Assembly: GCA_023079485.1 (NCBI GenBank)
Contig: CM041083.1
Location: forward strand, 140,629,052 to 140,693,051
Length of the DNA: 64,000 nt
Direction: 5' to 3'
Source: Archilochus colubris
Lineage: Eukaryota > Chordata > Aves > Apodiformes > Trochilidae
The notes below the pieces were generated by a model. It was not told the DNA's origin. It saw only the letters and a list, made by a program, of their open reading frames with translations, and did not search any database. Positions 48,711 through 60,700 of the stretch are shown one piece after another. Position 1 is the stretch's first letter, and each line of letters opens with the position of its first letter. A program made the position numbers and the translations under genes.

Positions 48711-51700
48711 CTAGGAGGAAGGAGAGGTGGTTAACACTCTGAGAGAGCTGTGTGGGATACATGGGTGGGATTTTAGAGTGATGAAAGCTTGTGGAAAAAG
48801 GAGATTTTGTGTTAAATGACTTGACATTTTTGTAAGACCCAAGAAAAAAATGGGGTGTAATGAAAACTGACCGAGTTTTTAGTGTCTGTACTGTTTGTAA
48901 CACTATTCTTGGGAGCCAAGCATTTTGAATAAATGAAGGAAGCAGTAGAACTTAAACATACTATGCTACATTTGATGTGAACAAGGAAAAATAGTGCAGA
49001 CAATTATGGAACACAGTATTACACATAAAACTCTGAAAAATGTTGCTAATGTTACTACCTTCACTAACATCAACTGGAAGAACAATTGCCTGTGCACTTC
49101 AACTCTACAGATAAATGTCAAATATTAAATATAAATATAAACAAATAAACCAAAGAACAGTTTCACAGGTAACAACTAGAAAATTATCCTCTTCTGAACG
49201 TCACCAATTGATGTATGCACTGATACTCCAAGTCATGAATTATTACCACAATTTAGACACAGAATACACATATTAATTATACATATCCGATGAACATTGC
49301 ACAGTTACTGCTCTGCTTCATCGTGCCTTTCACCCACTGAAAAAACCAAAATTAGTTCAGTTTGAGCATGCTCAGACTCACACACATCAATCTGATCACT
49401 GAAAATAGAAGATGGAGCCAGTTTACATGGAGAAGACCCCTCAGATTTGCTGAATGAGATGTTCCATAGCTCTTGAGAAAACTTCTTCAGTAGTAAACCA
49501 GACTGTTTAGAAACTTTGCTTAAGAAGTCTTTTCCTAGCAAGAGTATTTTACTCTCACAAATACCAGCTTTTAATGTTACAAAGCACCCCATTCTCTGAG
49601 ACCTGAACTTTTTGACCAAAGTCTTGTGTGAAGTTTAGCAAACAAAATTAAACAGCCTATTTTAAGGCAGACTGGCAGAGCACTGAAATTGTCCTATTAA
49701 TTTTAAATTGCCTTCATAATTTGAAGTTATTCTCGTCCTTTCATTCTTTTTTTTTCATATATTCACAATATTAATTTTCTTTTTTTTTTTTTTTTTGGCC
49801 TTTTTGTTCCACTTTTTTCTCTGTCTCTTTAGACCAGGTATCAAGATTCACTATTGGGCCATACAACTGCATTCTAATTAATACATTGTGGTGTGGTAGG
49901 AACTGAGTAACACATCATAAACCTAGACCCTCTAACAAATAATGCCCATCATAAAAGTTTATGATAAAGGACCCAAATAAACTTGTGCTGGCATTGTTAA
50001 TGCTATAAGTTGGAAAACTCTAGCCTAACTTCTATTTACATGATAAACTTCTATTTACATGACCACACTGCCACATCTTTACTGATACTGCTTATTCTGT
50101 TTAGGGAACAACCACAGCACTCCAAGTGTGGACTAATCCAGAGCCTCAGGGACCCCATAAGTGCGATGTGATGGAAATAAAAAGGAGGTGGCTTCTAAAG
50201 ATTTGACAAAAGCCTCCCAAGACACACCATCCAGTTCCAAGGTTGCAGGTAATTCACCAAATTTCAAGAGTAGCAGGGCAAGCAGAAGGAAAATTGTTTT
50301 TCCCAGCTTCCCATTCCCAAACCTGCCACTTTTCTGAGCGATCTACAGCTGGAGCTGTTGGGGGAAGTGGAAAGTGGCTTATGTGCACATGCAGACAAAT
50401 CTCATACTGCTAACCATAAAGAAGAAGGACACACCAGGCTTTCTGTATCTGCACAAAGGCAACTTACTTGACATGCAGAGTGAGTCCATCTGGACTTGCT
50501 CCATGCACACTCTGTGCAGACTCAATCTGTGTGTGACCAATTTACTCCTTGGCAGCCTTAGATCAGTCGATTGCTTTGAAAGAACAGCTTCTCGTGCAGA
50601 ATAAATTTCTACACAAAACAGTGTTTCAGTCATCTTTTGTGATCAGAAAGGAGAGAGAATGAGGGTGACAAGGAGAACCACCTCCTGAAAAAACCCTGGC
50701 ACATCCATGAAATCAGTCTGAGAAAAATGATGCCCATGTCTCTGGAAGACAATAAGGGATGGCTCTGCTACACACCCTGCCACAGGCCCCACTTGCACTG
50801 GTTTTGCACCTGCTCGTTCCCTGACAATGACCGTGAGGATAATTTGTCCTCACCAAAGGACAGACTTTTTGTTCTGGCAGGTATGCAATAAAGAAACATT
50901 TGCACATTCACACCCTCTAAATACAATGGTCTCTGAATTAGCTATTAAGTCCTCATAGTTCCTTTACTGAGCAATGTGTGGCCAATCCATACTATAGTTA
51001 CTTTATGAGCTGGTAATAGAAGTCCATTTTTAAAAGACTAGCATGCCACATGTTTTAAATTGCATTGCAGATATATATAACAAGTATAACAATTTTTAAC
51101 AGACATAAAATACAAGGCTTCCAAGAATAGTATTCTAAAAGTGCTAAGGTTGAAAGAAAGAGAGAGTGTCTTATATATCTTGTAAATATGAACAAGCAGA
51201 GACCTGTGACCTTAACTTATTTTATCTACTGTTGTCCTCTGATAACAATAAAAAGAAGTCTGGGTTTTACTGAAGATGAAACAAAAAATTGCTTGCTTTC
51301 TTTTATTTTTTTTTTTTTAAGTATCTTTATGCTGAGTTTGCAAAAGCAAAAACCCTGTGATCTTGAAGCATATTTAACTAATGAAAGATTATCCTAAATT
51401 AATAAAAGAACCTTATTTCTTATGCGCTCCTTTTTGGATGCCATGTCATCACACTTGTCCTCTTTACCCAGTTTGTCTACTGCCTCCACAGTGAAGCTGT
51501 AGTTGTAGTTCCCTTTCTTTCCTCTGTCTTGGTTGTATCCTTTCCCCCATTTCAGCTCTTCTTCATTCCTTCTCACAAACTTGTCAAACTCATAGTGAGC
51601 TCTATGCTTTCTGCCATCATCCAATCGATACCTTTGTCTTTCAGGCTCTTTTTCTCGAAATCTTCTCTCCATCTCTCTTTGCTCTTTGTCACTATCATTT

Positions 51701-54700
51701 TGTGACCTACGAATATGCATAAAAAGAAAAAAAATCCAAACAATTAAAAATAAATAAAAAGTTGCTGAAGGATATAATACAAAGCCTTCCCTCAACACTG
51801 TTTAGATCAATTGTACGGCAAGGCTGTTTTCTTCTCACTAAAAGTGGTTATGGTCAATTTTCATCCATGTACACTCAGCTCTTGATTATATATTCAGTTC
51901 AAAATAGCAGACAAAGCTTTGCTAGCAAAACCAGACTTTCGTGCAACTGTTGCAGAAGGCTTGCTTTCCAGTTTTTATCCCTCTTTTCAATCCCATAAAT
52001 AGTTCCCCAGTACTCTTCACATAACATTTTGCTGCCTGTCTGATACAGTTCTCAACTCTCTTATTCACTTCATTGCTCCTGTTCAGCAAACAGGTGCTTC
52101 TCCCATACAGCCAAACTGAAAATAATGGAGAAAGATTACAGAATAGATTGAACTTTAAAAGAAGCAAATGCAGGCAGTTTCTTTTTATGAATTTCATATG
52201 GATAAATACTTAAAATTGAAACAGGAAAGCTGCTTTTGACAGTCTGCTCACATCTTGAGAATCAGCAAACAGAATCGGAGAGGATGGAGATTTTCTTACA
52301 GTGTAGTGACCAAATGGTGACACACTTCTCATGTAAAATGGCTTCGTATCAATAAAAGGGCACCTTTTTATAGAAATTTCCTTTTTAAAAAAATAATAGC
52401 ACTGTGAAAACTGTCAGCCTCTGCCATGAACTTGGGTGTTGGTGGGGCTGCCAAGACTGAGGGGCTATGGCAGGAAGAGCTGGAGGTCAGTGGCAAAACC
52501 TCAATGACTTCAATGAGTGATTCAGCATTTCACAAGACTGTGCTTGTGTCAGTATAGCACAGTGTCCAAGTGGAAGCAACATCCCAGCTGTCACAGGTAT
52601 CTGAATCAAGCACAACTACAGAGGTACTGTACCTGTAGCAGAGATACATATGTCTATAATTCACTACGTTAGCACTCAAGGGGTATGTGTCTGGAAGCTG
52701 GTTTGCTTCACATACAATATGTTATTCCAGACACTAACTTCAAACCCTGGCAATGCTCAGAGCATGACCTTCCAAGAAAACAGAAAGATGCATCTCAATT
52801 TGTTGCCTGGCACCTGTCTCTTCCACTGCCTGTTCCTGTGGGTGAGGAAGGAATGGGTGTGCCTGGAGGCAGGCGGGTGACAGGATACAAACCGCAGTTC
52901 AAGGGTGGTTAATGGAGCTTTCTAAAATTCTGTCACAGCAAACAGGCAGGCAAGAGTAGAGATGATGGAGTAAGCAATTACACAGAATAGGTGGAAGAGA
53001 AAGTTACACAGCCAGAGAAAGCAGGAATGAATGGAATTAAAGGGAATGGCAGCATATTGCTGCTTGGTACAGTTTCAAATCTGTATGTGATTTTGATGTG
53101 CCCACACACTCAGTGAGGTTTTAATTTGTGGTAGAAATCTATTGCTACTGAGCCTTTAACATGGTTTCAAACAGGCAACTCAGTCTCCTCTGTGTCAAGT
53201 GGGAATTTAGAGTCTATTACTGATTTCTGAGTAAGTGACAAAGAAGTTACAACTTATAATTCTTGATCCAGCTGAAATATCTCCTCACTTGCTACCTAAT
53301 CCCACCCGCTAATAATCATGATGAATTGAGTACTTGAAAAGACAAGGTAATGCTTACTGTACCTGCACAGCCCAAAGGATTGTGTCGTAGACCTGGAAAA
53401 TCTACATACACAATTTATTAAACTTACAGGATCAATGGCACCACCAAAAGCTTAATACATAAAAAGCCTAATTAGCAAACAACTGATTGGTCCCTGCAGG
53501 TTTTCTTCCCTTTGTTGAAGACCACCCACAAGGGTTGCTGAATATTTTCAATTTCCATTAGGGATTAGGAATTGGAAGATGTCAGAATTTTTTAGGACAT
53601 ATTCAACATACTGAAACACGGAGCCCATGTCTGAAATCCCCTTAGACAGGGACAAAAAAAGATTGACAATGTATGTAGCATATTATTGGTGAACAATTTC
53701 TTCAATTAGAAAATCCAGTAGTTTTACTTCCCAGTGTTCAAAGTGTCTTTATTTTGCTATGTGCCATTGGGAGAACATTGGCAGCTCCTGTGTGCTTTTC
53801 ATAAAAATCAAGAACCTAAATAGACAGAGGAAAAATGAAACTATTCCAAATAGGCAGGCAGCTTGTAAGACTCCCAGAGCACAATCCAACCCCCCCTCTA
53901 ATACTGTGTATATAATAACATAGGTAAATTATTTAAATGCTCAAGCTTGCCCTTACATACCAGTTGTACATAGATGTCATCTCAGATTGAGCTCTTTCAC
54001 TTTGCAAAGTACTTTTTAGAGCTTGTCTGAAAAACTCTACTGAAGAACCAAGTATTCTTTACCTGTATTATATAGGTAATAGGCATATTATTCTTAGTTA
54101 TCTAACTTACATATCTTATGGGTGAATCCTGCTTGTGATGGGACACACGTGCAAAGAGCAAGAGAGAACCAGCTGCTGAAAACATTTAAACATTTATAAG
54201 ACATTTCCAGGCTACAGTAGTTATAGAAGTGGGCTGTACCTCTTGTTCTACCATTAAATGTGCAACTTAAAAGGGAGACAGCCCTTGGCACAGATCTGTC
54301 ATAAGCTGCCGTTCACAACATAACTATTCTGCCACTCTCTTATTTGCCAAACACATTTACTTGTTTATTGCAGCAAAAATGAAGCAAGTGTGATCATAGA
54401 ATCATAGAATCATAGAATCCTTGGGGTTGGAAGGGACCTCGAAAGATCATCTAGTCCAACCCCCCCTGCCAGAGCAGGGCCACCTAGAGCACTTCGCATA
54501 GGAACGTGTCCAGGCGGGTTTTGAATGTCTCCAGTGAAGGAGACTCCACGACCCCCCTGGGCAGCCTGTTCCAGGGCTCTGTCACCCTTACAGTAAAAAA
54601 ATTTTTTCAAATATTCAACTTGAACCTCCTGTGCTCCAATTTACACCCATTACCCCTTGTCCTATCACTGGTCACCACTGAGAAAAGCCTAACTCCATCT

Positions 54701-57700
54701 CCCTGACACTCACCCCTTACATATTTGAAAACATTGATGAGGTCACCCCTCAGTCTCCTTTTCTCCAAACTAAAGAGACCCAGCTCCTTCAGCCTTTCCT
54801 CATAAGGGAGATGTTCCACTCCCTTAATCATCTTAGTAGCTCTGCGCTGGACTCTTTCAAGCACTTCCCTGTCCTTCTTGAACTGAGGGGCCCAGAACTG
54901 GACACAATACTCCAGGTGCGGCCTCACCAATGCAGAATAGAGGGGGAGGAGAACCTCTCTTGACCTACTAACCACACCCTTTCTAATGCACCCCAGGATG
55001 CCAATGGCCTTCTTGGCCACAAGGGCACATTGCTGGCTCATGGTCATCCTCTTGTCTACCAGGACCCCCAGGTCTCTTTCACCTACACTGCTCTCCAGCA
55101 GGTCAGCCCCCAACCTATACTGGGACATCGTGTTGTTCTTCCCCAGATGCAAAACTCTACACTTCCCCTTGTTGAATTTCATCATGTTTCTCTCTGCCCA
55201 ACTCTCCAGCCTGTCTAAGTCTCTCTGAATGGCAGCACAGCCTTCTGGTGTGTCAGCCACTCCTCCCAGCTTAGTGTCATCAGCAAACTTGCTGAGGGTA
55301 CATTCTATACCCTCATCCAAGTCGTTGATGAAGATATTGAACAACACCGGTCCCAGTACCGACCCCTGAGGGACTCCACTAGTCACACACCTCCAACCAG
55401 ATTCTGCCCCATTGACTACAACTCTCTGACTCCTTCCTTTCAACCAGTTCCTGATCCACCTCACTACCTGATCACCAAACCCATACTTGATCAACTTATC
55501 TACAAGGATGCTGTGAGAGACGGTGTCAAATGCTTTACTGAAATCAAGATAAACCACATCTACTGCTCTTCCATCATCTATCCACCTAGTAATTTCCTCA
55601 TAGAAGGCTATGAGGTTAGTCAAACATGATTTACCCTTGATAAAACCATACTGACTGCTCTTGATGACCCCCATGTCCTTGATATGCCTGGAGATAGTGA
55701 CAAGAACAAGTTGTTCCATCACCTTTCCAGGGATGGAGGTGAGGCTGACCGGTCTATAGTTACCCGGGTCTTCCTTCTTGCCCTTCTTGTAGACTGAAGT
55801 GACATTTGCTATTCTCCAGTTCTCAGGCACCTCTCCTGTTACCCATGACTTACTGAAGATGATGGAGAGTGGCCTAGCAATGACCTCCACCAGCTCCCTC
55901 AGCACCCTTGGATGCATTCCATCTGGACTCATCGACTTATGGATGTCCAGATTATGGAAGAGTCTGACATCTGAGGCAATTTAGTCTGACGTCAGAAATG
56001 GAAGGAGGGCCTTACCTGAACTCTTGATGGGAATCAGATGAAATAACAATGAAACTCAGAATGACTTTTCATGCAGAAATCCTTCCAATCAGGGATTTCA
56101 AAACATTTCACAAATAACAAATTGCATCCAGTAGTACAGCCATCAGGTCAGTAAGCTGTTACTAGACATTTTTTGCAAAAAAGGACAGTGAGAGATTTGT
56201 TCTTACACAGAATGAAATCCTTGTTCCCTGCTGACCCAGCCAATGTATCACATTTCAGCCTTCAAATGAAAACACTTAAAATCTAATTTGAAGCCTAAAA
56301 AATAAATTCTACTTACTTTTCCTTATGTTCTTTTACTGAACTCTCCAGTGATTTGGATCTTATACTCCCAGATCCAGGTGATTTATCCCATTTGTTTTCT
56401 TCTGTGTCAGCTTCTTCAACTTTTTCTTTGTGCTTTTCACTGGCCAGCTCATCTCCTTTTTCAGGCTTCTTAAGAAGCTAAGAAATATTTGTTTACACTA
56501 TGATGTGTAATTACTCTGCTCCGTTGTAACAGACATTTTAACAATATATTAAAAACATGTCACAAGCCTATTAAGAAGGAAAATATTTAAATGCTAGGCA
56601 TATATTTTACAAAATGTAAAATTTAAAGAGTTATTTAAAGAGGGCAATTTACTTTTACTAAGGAGTGGCAGTCATTAGCAGGCATCCAACTGCACACTTT
56701 TAAATATGTCGAGAATACTGGAGAAAACACTTACCTACTCCTATCTCCTACGTTTTTTATATATAAAAGATATAATGTTCCATGATTTTTTAGAAATCAT
56801 ATAACAGAGCTCAGTGTTATTGCCAACAAAATAAGAAGCAGCACTTCTAAGACAAAAGGAGCAAGATTAATATTTCATTCCATGAAAAATTAGATATAAA
56901 ATGTGTTGCATATGAACTACTTTAGCTAGACCGACATTAGAAGTAGGTGTTAAGTGTAAATACACCTTGGCAGAAAAACAGATGGAAAAAAAAAATCTTA
57001 TTAGCAGAAAAGGTCACATTGCATTTTCACTTTGGAGATTAAGATTTCCAAGAAGTCTGTTCCTTTCACAAGAAATAACCCACAGAGGGCTCGAGCAGTG
57101 TCTAGCATAAATAATCCTTATAGAAAGACCAACTGTATCAAACTATTTCTCTGACATTTCAAGAATATGCAGGATATCTTATCAGTCTTTCCCTTCCATC
57201 AGTTTTTCTGAAATGAGCACAGCTCATAATTCCCCAATATTTAAAACTCTGTAATGTTTCTCTCAGGTAATATTTTCCTTTTCTTTAGGAGGCAGAACTG
57301 GCTTTCAAGGTCACATTGCCACAGATGTCATAAATACTGGGGTCCTGGTTTTGGAGAACCAGTTTTGAGTAATAGAATAACTCCCTTTTCTTCTGAAGTT
57401 TTGGTATGTTTTTCATCATACCTAAATATGAAAAATCTATAATTCAGCTTCAGAACTTATTATTTTTTACATCCAGGTGAAGGCAACTGTTGTCCAGGAA
57501 AAAAAAAAAAAAAGAAAGAGGATAGAAGCACAGAGCTCTGTGGCTTCTGGAGTGCTCTTGCATTAAGCTACAGACTCTTACACCAATTTTCCCATTCAAA
57601 TCAGCCTACAAAACCTTTCCAATACTGCTAAAAACTGTAGTTTAGATTAATATTTTTAATCTATGTCATTTTATATAAATAAGGTTTTAAACGTCTAGAC

Positions 57701-60700
57701 TTATCACAAAATGCACCCACCTAACTGAAGTAATTAATATCACACCTATTCAGATTGTTATAAAGCAGCACAGCATGAAATCAGAAACTTTGCTGGGACT
57801 TGGTTAAAGCACCCTATTAAAATAAATCCATTCTGAGCACAAACACAGAAAAACCTCAGCACATATGGCTAGATGAAGATTACATGACAGACAGTGTGAA
57901 AGCCACACTTGCAATGATCTTCTGACATGTTAGCACAGAACAATTTAGTTCTGTCAGGCTGTGCCAGCACAGATTGTGGCCGTGTTGTATAAAGATATCT
58001 GAGTTACCTGCCATGACTGTATCAGCACATCATTGTAACTAAGGGAATTAGGCACACTTTTCAACAACAGTACTTAAGTCAAAACCCTACATTTTTTTCC
58101 CTTTCTAGTCAAAACTGGCTTGGTATTTCCCCACCCTACTCCTAGTACACTGCATAAACACCATAATGAGATACCAGAGCAACGTCTCGATAACTTAAGC
58201 AGAAAACTAGGTTGGGTTTTGTTGGTTGGCTGTTTTTTGGTTGGTTTTTTTTTTCATTAAGGTACCTTGATCCTTATTTCTTTTTCAGAAATCTTCTTTT
58301 GCTTCTCTACTTCCTTTCTCTTACGTCTCTCCTCCTCCCTGCGCTTCCTTTTCTCTTCCTCCCGCAGCCGTTTCTTCTCCAACTCTCGCCGCCTTCGCTC
58401 TTCTCTTTTTTCTTCTCGTATTCTCTGAAGAGTTCAAAACGATTAATTGTAAATTGCCCAACAGAGAAACCACGTGAAACATAAATATTGAACTTCAGGC
58501 AAAAGTCTGAACGTACCTGCTTTTCTAATTTTCTATTTTTAATATATTCCAAAAGGGGTGTTGTTCTTCTAGCTAAAACACAAAAAATTTGTGATATAGT
58601 GTTCAACTCCTAAAATATGTACTCATTTCTCTACTTCAGTACTAACTGCTTTTTTCTAGCTTTACTTACAAGGGAGCTACATAATTAATAAACCTATTTA
58701 TTGTATATATAGTTTGAAGTCATTCCCATCATTCCACTTTAGAAACACTTTGGATTTTTTTTTGATGGTAGAGTTAAAAGCAACAGAAATATGTTGCAGG
58801 TTTATTTAAGGTTTAATTAAAAATCATATCTGTTAATTTCAAAGAATGGCTTTTTTCTTCTGCTCATCAAATGGTTCTTTACCAAAAGAGAAAGAAATCT
58901 GTTCAGAATCTATTACTACATTTTAATTTAGTACATCAAAACCTAGCTATAATGTTGTCCATATATAGCCCACATTACTGCAATCTCATATAGCACTTTT
59001 CAATCCCAGAGTCCAGAGAATATCATGAAGGCAACATCTCCATTCTCATACAACATTTCCATTTAACAACCATTTAGCATTCACCTCTCCATGGGAAAAT
59101 GGGATGAGTTAAGAGTTTTGTGCCAGGTTACACAGCACAGTATCAGCAGATTCAGTAAAACTCTGGCTTCCCAAATAACAAATAAAATGCCTCATCCATT
59201 CCTATGTAACAGAGCTGTCTCCACACTCCAAAATCCAGCCTTAGCCACCTGCATAAACCATCCCCAAATTCTATAAAAATTGCAGAACATCATCAAATTC
59301 TGTATCATGCACAGCATTCATGACTGTCAGTACTGAATTCAAACTTGAATTTGTGTACTTGCAGCTATGAGCAAGTTTTGTCAGTCTGAGATGCCCCAGG
59401 ATGGAATCAAAGAACACGTTTATTACTGGAAATTGCTCTCCAGTTGTTTACAGGACTCTTCCTCAAACAACAAGAAAATTTTGCTATTGAAATGCATGAC
59501 AGGATTTGGAAGGCAAAAAGGGGAAAAAAAGAAAGAAATGAAGAAACAAAAAAAAGTTTTAATGAAATTTTAAGTGGTGTAGCCAAAATGTAGACACAAT
59601 TCATATCCAAAAACATCTGAATGGTTTTTTTTGTTGAAACAGTGAATATCCTGGGGGCAACCCAATCACTAATGGTAAAACTTTGTTACATAGTTGTGAA
59701 TGGGAAGGCCTGACAGGATGCAACATTTATTTTTTATCAAATATCTGCAGTGAAAAGGAAAAACAATGAAAAAATGTTGATTTGATCTCTACCTTCCTCT
59801 ATCCCCATATTCCTCACGTTATGCTCCTCCCCTCTCACTTTCCTCTAATTTTTGTCAAATTTTAGGTCCCCAGCATCTTTCTACCAGTCTCCCAGATCTG
59901 TAACTCTGCCTCTCCTGCTCTTATGTCTCCCTGTTTTAGTACTGTGTACCTCTGGGCACTCTTACACACCAAGAGTGATAAAAAATGGTAACTGGAGGGT
60001 CTGGGGAGAGGATAAGCTGCAGTGGGCATCCAGAATTTGAGCCTAGTCATGATAAAGACTGTGATGCAACAGGTTTCATCAGAAATTATAACTTGAAGTT
60101 CCAGGGAGACAGGCAATATGATGAGTAGTATCAAAAAAGCAGGGAAAAAAAGAATGTCAAACCTAAATCTTGCCCATCTTATTTAAGGGCCTTACTTCAA
60201 ATAAAAATCTAAGAGGCTTTTCTTAAAACGTTCTTCAAAAGAAAATAAGTTACAAAATTAAGTCCTGTGTCAACAATAACCTTTATATTTTGTCTTGCTC
60301 TCTACAAATAAGCCAGAAGAATGAGCTTACCTTCATCTTGTTACAGAGAAACTGTATTTTATCTCACTCTCACATTGAAACTGATGAGCTAAAGCATCTG
60401 TCTGGATGCACAAAACAAAAAAAAGTAACTACCTGGAGAAATGCTGAGAATGTGAGGCCCAATGCTGCCAACAAAGTCCTGGGGGTGTCTTTAACTGACT
60501 TAGTAGGAGTAACACCTTTGAAGTTGGACATACAACTAAGCCCTTATATAACTTGGTTAAAAACAAGTAAGTTACTGAAGTAATCTTTGTTTTTCTCTTA
60601 ACAGCAACGGGCACAGTTTTGAATATCAGAAAAAAAATAAAGCACCTAAATTGATTTCCTGGGATTTAAAATAAACAAAATATTAAAACTCCTAATATGA

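Noticed and set aside
51707..51798. Upstream part of the open frame at the UPF3A 51.4-kb exon (hydrophobic [11 protein letters not shown] segment)
   Set aside because: This is intron plus polypyrimidine tract read through. The exon begins at 51,706 after CGTAG, so the apparent membrane segment is not protein.
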